A stretch of 64,000 bases of DNA from Cherax quadricarinatus (lineage: Eukaryota > Arthropoda > Malacostraca > Decapoda > Parastacidae). The translations under genes were made by a program, and so were the position numbers. The notes beneath the pieces are model-generated. The model searched no databases. It was not told where the DNA came from and saw only the letters and a program-made list of their open reading frames with translations. The stretch lies in contig NC_091391.1 in assembly GCF_038502225.1 (NCBI RefSeq), forward strand, positions 5,696,903 to 5,760,902. Direction: 5' to 3'. Below, piece after piece: positions 9,719 to 21,375 of this stretch; position 1 is the stretch's first letter; the number at the start of each line of letters is the position of its first letter.

Positions 9719-10543
9719 GCCAGTACTTTGTGTCTGGCTTCAAGGGCCAGTTATTGGAGACCCTGACAGTTTTTTGTGTCTGGCTTCAAGGGCCAGTTAT
9801 TGGAGACCCTGACAGTTTTTTGTGTCTGGCTTCAAGGGCCAGTTATTGGAGACCCAGACAGTTTTTTGTGTCTGGCTTCAAGGGCCAGTTATTGGAGACC
9901 CTGACAGTTTTTTGTGTCTGGCTTCAAGGGCCAGTTATTGGAGACCCTGACAGTTTTTTGTGTCTGGCTTCAAGGGCCAGTTATTGGAGACCCTGACAGT
10001 TTTTTGTGTCTGGCTTCAAGGGCCAGTTATTGGAGACCCTGACAGTTTTTTGTGTCTGGCTTCAAGGGCCAGTTATTGGAGACCCTGACAGTTTTTTGTG
10101 TCTGGCTTCAAGGGCCAGTTATTGGAGACCCTGACAGTTTTTTGTGTCTGGCTTCAAGGGCCAGTTATTGGAGACCCTGACAGTTTTTTGTGTCTGGCTT
10201 CAAGGGCCAGTTATTGGAGACCCTGACAGTTTTTTGTGTCTGGCTTCAAGGGCCAGTTATTGGAGACCCTGACAGTTTTTTGTGTCTGGCTTCAAGGGCC
10301 AGTTATTGGAGACCCTGACAGTTTTTTGTGTCTGGCTTCAAGGGCCAGTTATTGGAGACCCTGACAGTTTTTTGTGTCTGGCTTCAAGGGCCAGTTATTG
10401 GAGACCCTGACAGTTTTTTGTGTCTGGCTTCAAGGGCCAGTTATTGGAGACCCTGACAGTCCTTTATACTGGCTTCAAAGACCTTTTATTGGAGACCCTG
10501 CCAATCCTTTATACTGGTTTCAAGGACCTTTTATTGTGAGACC
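9719..10543. repeat. 46-bp minisatellite, about 16 exact and 2 diverged units
   Basis: Unit begins GACAGTTTTTTGTGTCTGGC. Units from 9760 to 10460 are almost identical, which suggests very recent expansion; the last two units (10460-10543) are diverged and may be the ancestral edge. Confidence 0.95.
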
Positions 10544-10630
10544 TCAAGCTAGCCCTTTGCTCTGTTTGCTATTTAATAACATTGTGATGATTGATGGAAG
10601 ACATCAGTGGAAGGTGTGGCCATTGTTGAT

Positions 10631-10863
10631 GTCAGGAGAGTGAAGAAACGAGTAGTGTGACTCCAACATTAGCAGCTACAGCATCAACACCTACAGCAGC
10701 TACCCCTACAACAGCTGCAGTTACAGCAGCTAAAACTACACCAGCAGTAACAGATACAACTGTAGTAGGTACAACGGTAACAGATACAGCTAGCAGAGTA
10801 CAGAGTACCCACGTACATACCTGCCTAACATCTTACCCTATCTTGACCTACCTTACTTCTTAA
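10631..10863 (+). CDS. Weak candidate exon, Thr/Ala-rich
   Basis: An open frame reads ESEETSSVTPTLAATASTP and then Thr/Ala/Pro/Val-rich sequence, ending at a stop at 10861-10863. GATGTCAG just before it could serve as a 3' splice site. The composition is mucin-like, as in secreted, O-glycosylated linkers. The DNA is a loose ACAGCA-type low-complexity run, so the composition may simply be simple-sequence DNA. No good donor is seen. Confidence 0.2.
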
Positions 10864-10949
10864 TTACTTGTTAATTAATTGTTAATTAAGTTCAAGCTTT
10901 GTACAGTACACCATATAAACATTTAAGAATACAAGAAATGCCATGGGCC

Positions 10950-11341
<392 letters not shown>

Positions 11342-11515
11342 ATATATCAGTGTGCATCAATGTATATTATTGGAAATGCTTATGGAGAGAGTTTATCTAT
11401 CTACCTGTCTATCGGCTGGGTTTTTAATGTCCCAGGAGAGTCGATTTATATAAAAATTTTATATATATATAAATTCTAGATGTTTATATGTACTTCAATG
11501 ACCTGAAAATCATGT

Positions 11516-13310
11516 CAGGTGATACATGTCAGGTGATACATGTCAGGTGATACATGCCAGATGATACATGTCAGGTGATACATGTCAGGTGATACATGTC
11601 AGGTGATACATGCCAGATGATACATGGTAGGTGACACATGTCTGGTGATACGCGCCAGGTGATACATATCAGGTGATACACGCCAGGTGATACATATTAG
11701 ATGATACATGCCTGGTGATACATGCCAGGTGATACACGCGAGGTGATACATATCAGTTGATACATGCCTGGTGATACATATCAGGTGATACATGCAAGGT
11801 GATACACGCCAGGTGATACATGCCTGGTGATACATGTCAGGTGATACATGCGAGGTGATACATATCAGTTGATACATGCCTGGTGATACATATCAGGTGA
11901 TACATGCAAGGTGATACACGCCAGGTGATACATGCCTGGTGATACATATTAGATGATACATGCCTGGTGATACATGTCAGGTGATACATGCCTGGTGATA
12001 CATGCCAGGTGATACATGTCAGGTGATACATGCCTGGTGATACAGGCCTGGTGATACATATCAGGTGATACATGCAAGGTGATACACTTCAGGTGATACA
12101 TGCCTGGTGATACATATTAGATGATACATGCCTGGTGATACATGCCAGGTGATACTTGCCTGGTGATACATATCAGGTGATACATGCCTGGTGATACATG
12201 CCAGGTGATACATGCCTGGTGATGCATATCAGGTGATACATGCCTGGTGATACACGCCAGTTGATACATGCCTGGTGATACATATCAGGTGGTACATGCC
12301 ATGTGATACATGCCTGGTGATACATGTCTGGAAATACATGCCCGGTGATACATGCTTGGTGATATGCGCCAGGTGATAAATGCCTGGTGATACATGCCTG
12401 GTGATACATGTCTGGTGATACATGCCTGGCGATACATGTCTGTGGATACATGCCCGGTGATACATGCCCGGCGATACATGCCAGATGATACATGCCTGGT
12501 GATACATGTCTGGTGATACATGTCTGGGGATACATGCCCGGTGATATATGCTTGGTGATACGCATCAGGTGATACATGCCCGGCGATACATGCCTGGTGA
12601 TACATGCCAGATGATACATTCCTGGATATACCTGCCAGGTGATACATGCCTGGCGATACATGCCGAGTGATACATGCCTGGTGATACATGCCTGGTGATA
12701 CATGCCGAGTGATACATGCCCGGTGATACATGCCAGGTGATACATTCCTGGAGATACGTGCCCGGTGATACATGCCCGGTGATGCATGCCTGGTGATACA
12801 TGCCGAGTGATACATGCCCGTGATACATGTCTGGGGATACATACCTGGTGATACATGCCTGGTGATACATGCCCGGTGACACATGCCGAGTGATACATGC
12901 CTGGTAATACATGCCAGGTGATACATGCCTGGTGATACATGCCCGGTGATACATGCCAGATGGTATATGGCAGGTGATACATGCCAGGTGATACATGCCA
13001 GTTGATACATGCAAGGTGATACATGCCAGTTGATACATGCAAGGTGATACATGCCAGGTGATACACGCCAGGTGATACATAGCTGGCGATACATGCCAGG
13101 TGATACATAGCTGGCGATACATGCCAGGTGATACATATTTGGTGATACATACCTGGTGATACATGCCAGGTGATACATATTTGGTGATACATACCTGGCG
13201 ATACATGCCAGGTGATACATATTTGGTGATACATACCTGGTGATACATGCCAGGTGATACATAACTGGTGATACATAACTGGTGATACATGCCAGGTTAT
13301 ACTTCATGAC
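11516..13310. repeat. 14-bp minisatellite, about 128 units
   Basis: Unit GGTGATACATGCCA with many point variants (TGTCAG, TGCCTG, ATATTAG). Because 14 is not a multiple of three and the unit lacks stops on the minus strand, several long minus-strand frames exist (period MYHLACITRHVSPG); they are not genes. Confidence 0.96.
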
Positions 13311-13425
13311 ACATACTTGATGATATACCTCATGACACATCATGACACATGACACATGCTTCATGACACATCATGACACACATCATGACAGTTTATGACA
13401 CATACATGACACATTGTCTCATATT
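13311..13425. repeat. ATGACACATC short repeat
   Basis: TCATGACACA recurs irregularly about nine times right after the 14-bp array and may be a decayed offshoot (GATACATG versus GACACATG). 13426-13677 holds no recognisable feature besides GTAGGCCTAC motifs. Confidence 0.8.
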
Positions 13426-13674
13426 TTTCAAGATACATAAAAAATGTATCCACAGTCACTTTCAGGCCTTCAGAAATATCTTAACAGCAACAAATGACAT
13501 TTTTCATAGGGTAGGCCTACCTTGGTAGGCCTACCAGAGCCTATATGGTGTGGTTCACCACTTTAAAGTGGAAGGGTAGGCCTACTAACCTCGGGAAATG
13601 AGTCTGCCAGACCTAGGTGTCACTCCCCTGGCACTAGGCCTACTTAGTCATTACCCCTTTAAATTTTATCTTAG

Positions 13675-13779
<105 letters not shown>

Positions 13780-13846
13780 CATTACCTTTCCTAGATGTTT
13801 TAATTATTAATGGTAACTATGATTCTAAATTTAAATTTATAATCCA

Positions 13847-14327
13847 GAGTTCATAGATGAAGAAATATCCAAAATTTATGAAATAGCTAATTATCTATAC
13901 CCAAGAAAATTAAATGATAAATCCTTTAAAGTTGCCTTAAATACTTTTTACAATCCAAAAAGGGACAACCAGCCTTATTCAACTAAAAATATGTTGGTTC
14001 TCCCTTACCATCGAAACTTGGTTGATATGCCTTCTCTTCTTAAGACTTTTAATATTAAAGTTGTATTTAAAAATCTTGATACAGTAAAAAAAACTTTTGA
14101 TAAAGAATTCCCCCCAAAATCCTGATGGATGTGTCTCTAAGATCCCTTGTAAAATATGCGATGAAGTTTACTAGGGACAAACTGGTAAAACTCTTGAACT
14201 AAGATTATACCAACATAAATACAGCATTAGAAGTGGACAAGATTCTAATGCTCTATTTATTCAATTGAGAGATTTTAACCATCCAATTGATTTTCAAAAG
14301 ACTGAGAAAGTTGTATCAAGCCCATAA
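13847..14327 (+). pseudogene. Penelope-like element remnant with GIY-YIG endonuclease
   Basis: Translated by hand; too broken for a normal ORF call. Frame 2 from 13847 reads FIDEEISKIYEIANYL and ALNTFYNPKRDNQPYSTKN, then VLPYHRNLVDM. A frameshift near the C-run at 14110 moves to a frame that reads IPCKICDEVY-stop-GQTGKTLELR and then LYQHKYSIRSGQDSNALF. The Cys-x2-Cys followed by Y-x-GQTGK is the linker and GIY-YIG core seen in Penelope-like elements, whose endonuclease cuts the target for reverse transcription. The stop replaces the residue before GQTGK. Only the RT C-terminus, linker and endonuclease remain. Confidence 0.7.
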
Positions 14328-14370
14328 AAAGCAGTTATCCAAATATGAACATTTCTTTTGGTTTATATAA

Positions 14371-14822
14371 ATTGGATTCATCTATAATGGGATTCATCTA
14401 TAATTGGATTCATCTATAATTGGATTCAACTATAATTGGATTCAACTATAATTGGATTCATCTATAATTGGATTCATCTATAATTGGATTCATCTATAAT
14501 TGGATTCAACTATAATTGGATTCATCTATAATTGGATTCAACTATAATTGGATTCATCTATAATTGGATTCAACTATAATTGGATTCAACTATAATTGGA
14601 TTCATCTATAATTGGATTCATCTATAATTGGATTCATCTATAATGGGATTCATCTATAATGGGATTCATCTATAATTGGATTCATCTATAATTGGATTCA
14701 TCTATAATTGGATTCATCTATAATGGGATTCATCTATAATTGGATTCATCTATAATTGGATTCATCTATAATTGGATTCATCTATAATTGGATTCATCTA
14801 TAATTGGATTCATTTATAATCT
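14371..14822. repeat. 16-bp minisatellite, about 28 units
   Basis: Unit ATTGGATTCATCTATA with CAACTATA and ATGGGATT variants. It starts directly after the Penelope-like remnant. Confidence 0.95.
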
Positions 14823-15799
14823 TAATGCTGGGTAGAGTATCAGTTGTGTTGGACAGTCAGGTGTTGTCACACGACTGTGAGGTGTAGTCTTGCCCTCATA
14901 AGCCATCCTGTTGATGTCTTATTTTCAAAGTTCCTTGATAATGTGAGAAGTCACGAAAGTGCTTGGAATTTCGCTATTCTTTCACAGTAGTTGTTTTGCA
15001 TATTCCGATATCACATGTTTACTAGAAGAGGGCTCAGAGACAGCAGGAAGGTCTTTTGAACTAGACGATTTTATACATACAACGTACACAAATTTTGGAA
15101 CAAGTGTTTTACTGATTAGAGACATCAGGAATATATCAGGCAGGTATCAGTAAGAACTTCCACTGTACCATATACTGAGATCCCACAGTGTACCACACTA
15201 GGCTTCAGATTCATTGTCGTACAATAATTACCCTTTTAAAACAAGCAGATTTACTTCAAAAATCTCCTTGCAAAGAGCACACGGAGCTGCAGACACAGAT
15301 CCAGGACTCAGCTGACAGATATACCACTTGTCAACACGCAAACAGGGGCACAAACAGGGCAACAGACACAACAGCAAACAAGGCAACAAACACAGCCTCT
15401 ATTAACATACAGAACATACCATTATACTCAGGAGTGACCCCTGATTTCTGACTACCTTCCTGTGGTCTCTCTTTCCTATACCTTTCTAAAAATCCTAACT
15501 ATAACAGTAATATCCCACATAGTTCTATTACATTATGATTGCCGTAGAACTGTTTGATATACCACATTTTCTGGCATATAAGGCGCACTAGCATACTACG
15601 TATACAAGACGATATATCCAAGCAGTTATAACATAATGTTGACAAACAGCTGCTAAAGTATAACACAAAACCTACCCTTCGATCTCATTTTGAGCATATA
15701 AGACGCAGGCTGATTTTCCAAGACTGTGGGGAAAATATGCGTCTTATATGATGGATTTGTCCATGATGTAGGAAGGGCGTTGTAATATGATAATGGGCA
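14823..15799. other. Unassigned region without recognisable gene
   Basis: Single-copy-looking, AT-moderate DNA. Short frames (14959-15153, 15188-15451) show no motif I recognise. Around 15573-15752, ATATAAGGCGC, ATATAAGACGC and the inverted GCGTCTTATAT suggest the decayed ends of a short inverted-repeat element, but boundaries and target duplications cannot be fixed. Confidence 0.4.
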
Positions 15800-15804
15800 T
15801 GATA

Positions 15805-16005
15805 TTAAGGCATATGGATATTTCCTTTGGCATATGGGCATGATCTTTGGGCATGGTCTATGGGTATGATCTTTGAGAATGATGTTTGAGAATGATCTTC
15901 GGGCATTATCTTCGGGCATTATCTTCGGGCATTATCTTCAGGCATGATCTTTGGACACAATCTCTGGACATGATCTTTGGGTATGATCTTTGGGCAAAAT
16001 ATTTG
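15805..16005. repeat. Degenerate GGGCATGATCTTT repeat
   Basis: About ten diverged copies of a unit of about 19 bp (TATCTTCGGGCATTATCTTC and GATCTTTGGGCAT variants). The sequence from 16006 to 16921 shows no gene; it contains loose repeats of ATCGTAAC (16425-16480) and purine-rich GGAGGG blocks. Confidence 0.7.
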
Positions 16006-16920
16006 ACATACTTCCTTCTCTCCTATACATCAAACCTTTACGAGGTCAAGACACTAGCATCACAAAAGGTCAAATTCCTGTCTTCCCCAAGAGGTCATTT
16101 CCCAGGCGTCTTGAAAAGGTCAATCCCCACACAGTCTTGTTAAGTAGCCTTTCCAGCCACAAGAGGAATTTAAAAAGGAATTCAAAGAGTATTCGTTCTG
16201 TTAGGGAAAGCTTCGACGAATGTGGGTTGTGGGGTTGAACTGTATCTGGTGGTGGGTTCAACTCTGCAACCCCGTTCTTGTGCAATTTTCAGATCTTGAG
16301 GTGCTGTTTTAAACTTGCTGTTTTTCTTAGTTTAATTTCTTTCCTAGCTTTACTAAACTAAGGTTAAACTAGAATATACTAACTTAATCAAAGCTGACCC
16401 CCATTAAACCAATCGTAACCAAAACATATCTATCGTAACCCAAGGCTTACCTATCGTAACTCAAAGTCTACATATCGTAACTCAATCCATCCTAAATTAA
16501 CCCAAGTTAATTTAATCTATCCTAACTTAGCCTAAAGTTAATGGTGTTTGTAAGTCAAGGAACACTTAAAAAGTGTCGATTTGAATCTCTCATAAAGTTA
16601 AAATTGTGAAAACATGATAATTTGCTCTCTGATAGGATGAGGGTAGACATACCCTCACTTCCTCTCCCCTCACTCTGCAGGTGAGGGAGGGGTGAGGCTG
16701 ATGTACTCACGATACACTTCTCTCACACTGCCTAGGTTGAGGTATTGATGGGTAAACTTCTCCCTCACAGTAACTGTAGAGGAGGGAGAGAGGAAGCCAG
16801 TTACAAACCCCCCTACACACTGCCTGGGTGGTATTGGTCGGAGATATCCTCCCACACACTGCTGGTGTGGGAGGGTGAAGCGGTTGTACCTACAATATAC
16901 TTCTACACTGCCTGGGAGGT

Positions 16921-16921
<1 letters not shown>

Positions 16922-17006
<85 letters not shown>
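16922..17006. repeat. (TA)n tract
   Basis: About 42 TA units. The flanks to 17925 contain no recognised gene; a small (CA)8 lies near 17719. Confidence 0.97.
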
Positions 17007-17009
<3 letters not shown>

Positions 17010-17925
17010 TGAGAAAACGTGCAGATAAAAAAAGATAAGTGTATAAACAGGGAATAATCACTAGAATTTTGGTCTCGACCCATACTGTCTACGTCAGAAA
17101 AAGCTGTTGTCTGTTGAAACAGTGTATAGAACGACATCCACTGGTCTTCCTGTAACTGTTGTGTACCCATCCTCTGACTGGAGACTCAACAGTACTTATG
17201 AGTTTCTATGTATAGTGAGTAACGTTCTTCTACATAGTTTAAATATTCATTGGACAGCTCTGAGTCTGTCAGTGTAGCGCGAGTTAACGTGTATTTTAGG
17301 CCTTATTACCCAGCTCTGAGAGGTACTGGGCTGGGTAGTAGGCCTCTGGATTGATCCTACAGCCTCCCAGAAATGGGTGATAATCAGGATTGATCCGTGA
17401 GAGGGGAGGAAAAGCCTCGATCTCCCCATCAACATTTCCTCACTGGCATCAAGGTAGCGGAGATGTGTGTGTCTTAGTTCTGTCAAAGTCAGTATTTGCA
17501 AGCTACAGCAGCCCTTTGCGCCCCGTCTGCCGCAGCTGCGGTACCTACCCAGCTATTGAGCTTCTCAAGCATGATACATAGAACGACAACGTGAGAAAGG
17601 AACGTAAATAAGTAGCTTAAAACGTTCCTATCTCACAAAATATATGACACTCAACTCCAGCTGCCCCATGAAAGATGACAGCCTCCCTTAATATAAGAAA
17701 CAATATCTCTTGCTGTCACACACACACACACACAAACACCTGACAAACATCTCACATCAGCCACAACAATCATGTAGGATACGTCAGAGGCAAATTCTAC
17801 AGTCTACCCTCTACAACACTGTCCTTAAAATTCCACCAGTATAATGGAACCTTTGCTTGTTTCATCTGTAAGTCATTTACCTATTAAATCATATATTAAC
17901 AAGGCTTTTTACTTACCTAGATAAA

Positions 17926-17995
17926 TTACCTGGAGTTTACCTGGCGAGGGTTTCGGAGGTCAATGCCCCCGCGGCTCGGTCTGAGACCAAGCCTA
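17926..17995 (-). mobile_element. LINE-B 3'-end fragment
   Basis: The plus strand reads TACCTGGAGTTTACCTGGCG then GCCCCCGCGGCTCGGTCTGA, matching the 3' termini of LINE-B1 (52921) and LINE-B2 (60088). Only about 70 bp survives. Confidence 0.8.
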
Positions 17996-18118
17996 TGTTT
18001 GAAAAGATTTCTGATCTTGGTAATAGACCTACTTGACTGTTGTATGTAAATGGAATGCAATACCCAGAAGATAATAAACAATTACACATATTTGCAACAT
18101 CTGGGTGACTTTACTGGC

Positions 18119-18700
18119 AGATACCCAGATGTTGCACAGATACCCAGATGTTGCACAGATACCCAGATGTTGCACAGATACCCAGATGTTGCACAGATAC
18201 CCAGATGTTGCACAGATACCCAGATGTTGCACAGATACCCAGATGTTGCACAGATACCCAGATGTTGCACAGATACCCAAATGTTGCACAGATACCCAAA
18301 TGTTGCACAGATACCCAAATGTCGCACAGATACCCAAATGTCGCACAGATACCCAAATGTCGCACAGATACCCAAATGTTGCACAGATACCCAAATGTTG
18401 CACAGATACCCAGATGTTGCACAGATACCCAGATGTTGCACAGATACCCAGACGTTGCACAGATACCCAGACGTTGCACAGATACCCAGACGTTGCACAG
18501 ATACCCAGACGTTGCACAGATACCCAGATGTTGCACAGATACCCAGACGTTGCACAGATACCCAGACGTTGCACAGATACCCAGACGTTGCACAGATACC
18601 CAGACGTTGCACAGATACTCAGACGTTGCACAGATACCCAGACGTTGCACAGATACCCAGACGTTGCACAGATACTCAGACGTTGCACAGATACCTAAAT
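18119..18700. repeat. 19-bp minisatellite, about 30 units, in variant domains
   Basis: Unit ACCCAGATGTTGCACAGAT. Variants are arranged in blocks: CAGATGTTG first, then CAAATGTTG, CAAATGTCG, CAAATGTTG again, and CAGACGTTG to the end. The period of 19 leaves all frames open on both strands, hence many false ORFs. Confidence 0.96.
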
Positions 18701-18728
18701 GTAGCATTTGCCTGTTTCCATTGTTTTG

Positions 18729-20886
18729 GTCCTGGGACTCACGCTGCTGAGATCTGAGGACCACTGAGGTAATCCCTGGTCTTGGGACTCACACTGCTGA
18801 GATCTGAGGACCACTGAGGTAATCCCTGGTCTTGGGACTCACACTGCTGAAATCTGAGGACCACTGAGGTAATCCCTGGTCTTGGGACTCACACTGCCGA
18901 GATCTGAGGACCACTGAGGGAATCCCTGGTCTTGGGACTCACACTGCCGAGATCTGAGGACCACTGAGGTAATCTCTGGTCTTGGGACTCACACTGCTGA
19001 GATCTGAGGACCACTGAGGTAATCCCTGGTCTTGGGACTCACACTGCTGAGATCTGAGGACCACTGAGGTAATCCCTGGTCTTGGGACTCACACTGCTGA
19101 GATCTGAGGACCACTGAGGCAATCCCTGGTCTTGGGACTCACACTGCCGAGATCTGAGGACCACTGAGGTAATCCCTGGTCTTGGGACTCACACTGCCGA
19201 GATCTGAGGACCACTGAGGTAATCTCTGGTCTTGGGACTCACACTGCTGAGATCTGAGGACCACTGAGGTAATCCCTGGTCTTGGGACTCACACTGCTGA
19301 GATCTGAGGACCACTGAGGTAATCCCTGGTCTTGGGACTCACACTGCCGAGATCTGAGGACAACTGAGGTAATCCCTGGTCTTGGGACTCACACTGCCGA
19401 GATCTGAGGACCACTGAGGTAATCCCTGGTCTTGGGACTCACACTGCTGAGATCTGAGGACCACTGAGGTAATCCCTGGTCTTGGGACTCACACTGCTGA
19501 GATCTGAGGACCACTGAGGCAATCCCTGGTCTTGGGACTCACACTGCCGAGATCTGAGGACCACTGAGGTAATCCCTGGTCTTGGGACTCACACTGCCGA
19601 GATCTGAGGACCACTGAGGTAATCTCTGGTCTTGGGACTCACACTGCTGAGATCTGAGGACCACTGAGGCAATCCCTGATCTTGGGACTCACACTGCCGA
19701 GATCTGAGGACCACTGAGGTAATCCCTGGTCTTGGGACTCACACTGCCGAGATCTGAGGACCACTGAGGTAATCCCTGGTCTTGGGACTCACACTGCCGA
19801 GATATGAGGACCATTGAGGTAATCCCTGGTCTTGGGACTCACACTGCCGAGATCTGAGGACCACTGAGGTAATCGCTGGTCTTGGGACTCACACTGCCGA
19901 GATATGAGGACCATTGAGGTAATCCCTGGTCTTGGGACTCACACTGCTGAGATCTGAGGACCACTGAGGTAATCCCTGGTCTTGGGACTCACACTGCCGA
20001 GATCTGAGGACCACTGAGGTAATCCCTGGTCTTGGGACTCACACTGCCGAGATCTGAGGACCACTGAGGTAATCCCTGATCTTGGGACTCACATTGCTGA
20101 GATCTGAGGACCACTGAGGTAATCCCTGGTCTTGGGACTCACACTGCCGAGATATGAGGACCACTGAGGTAATCCCTGGTCTTGGGACTCACACTGCTGA
20201 GATCTGAGGACCACTGAGGTAATCCCTGGTCTTGGGACTCACACTGCTGAGATCTGAGGACCACTGAGGTAATCCCTGGTCTTGGGACTCACACTGCTGA
20301 GATCTGAGGACCACTGAGGTAATCCCTGGTCTTGGGACTCACACTGCTGAGATCTGAGGACCACTGAGGTAATCCCTGGTCTTGGGACTCACACTGCTGA
20401 GATCTGAGGACCACTGAGGTAATACCTGGTCTTGGGACTCACACTGCCGAGATCTGAGGACCACTGAGGTAATCCCTGGTCTTGGGACTCACACTGCCGA
20501 GATCCGAGGACCACTGAGGTAATCCCTGGTCTTGGGACTCACACTGCCGAGATCTGAGGACCACTGAGGTAATCCCTGGTCTTGGGACTCACACTGCTGA
20601 GATCTGAGGACCACTGAGGTAATCCCTGGTCTTGGGACTCACACTGCTGAGATCTGAGGACCACTGAGGTAATCCCTGGTCTTGGGACTCACACTGCCGA
20701 GATCTGAGGACCACTGAGGTAATCCCTGGTCTTGGGACTCACACTGCCGAGATCTGAGGACCACTGAGGTAATCCCTGGTCTTGGGACTCACACTGCCGA
20801 GATCTGAGGACCACTGAGGTAATCCCTGGTCTTGGGACTCACACTGCCGAGATCTGAGGACCACTGAGGTAATCCCTGGTCTTGGG
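18729..20886. repeat. 50-bp satellite, block I, about 43 units
   Basis: Unit begins GGTCTTGGGACTCACACTGC. Units differ at a few sites (CTGAGATC versus CCGAGATC). The same satellite resumes at 23094 and 24961, so the three blocks were one array before insertion of the intervening elements. Confidence 0.97.
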
Positions 20887-20922
20887 CATAAAATTACGTT
20901 AATTTAATGTAACTGATAATTA

Positions 20923-21375
20923 TTAAGGACGAGACAGAGCGTCAGCAATTACATTACAATGACCACTTATGTGTTTTATACTCATAGAATAAGGTTGGAT
21001 TCTGACGTCCCACCTCATGATCCTAGCATTTTTATTTTTCAAAGTGTTTATGTAGGTGAGTGGATTGTGGTCTGAAAAAACGTTAATTTTAAATGGGGAA
21101 GTGTCCAAATACTCGTCAAAATGTTCCAAGGACACCACAAGAGCTAGAGCCTCTTTCTCAATAGTGGCATAATTTTTCTGGTGTCGTTGGAGCTTAGATG
21201 AATAGTAGCATATAGGATGGAGAATGTCAGTGGATGTTGACTGCTGGAGCAGCACAGCGCCCACTGCATAACCACTCGCATCTATATGTAAAAAGAAGGG
21301 AAGATTTAAATTAGGACTTTTCAACACAGGAGCAGAGGAAAGCAAACGTTTCAATCTTTTGAACGAGTCTGTCTG
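20923..21375 (-). pseudogene. Gmr1-like RNase H domain
   Basis: In the next frame after the microduplication: DSFKRLKRLLSSAPVLKSP, FFLHIDASGYAVGAVLLQQ (first catalytic Asp of RNase H in IDAS), YYSSKLQRHQKNYATIEKEA (Glu), LDTSPFKINVFSDHNPLTYI (Asp in FSDH) and HISGHCNVIADALSRP (terminal Asp). All RNase H catalytic positions are visible. A stop follows DALSRP. Confidence 0.87.

Noticed and set aside
11599..13364. Minus-strand frames with MYHLACITRHVSPG cycles
   Set aside because: 14-bp minisatellite read in all frames; no unique sequence is included.
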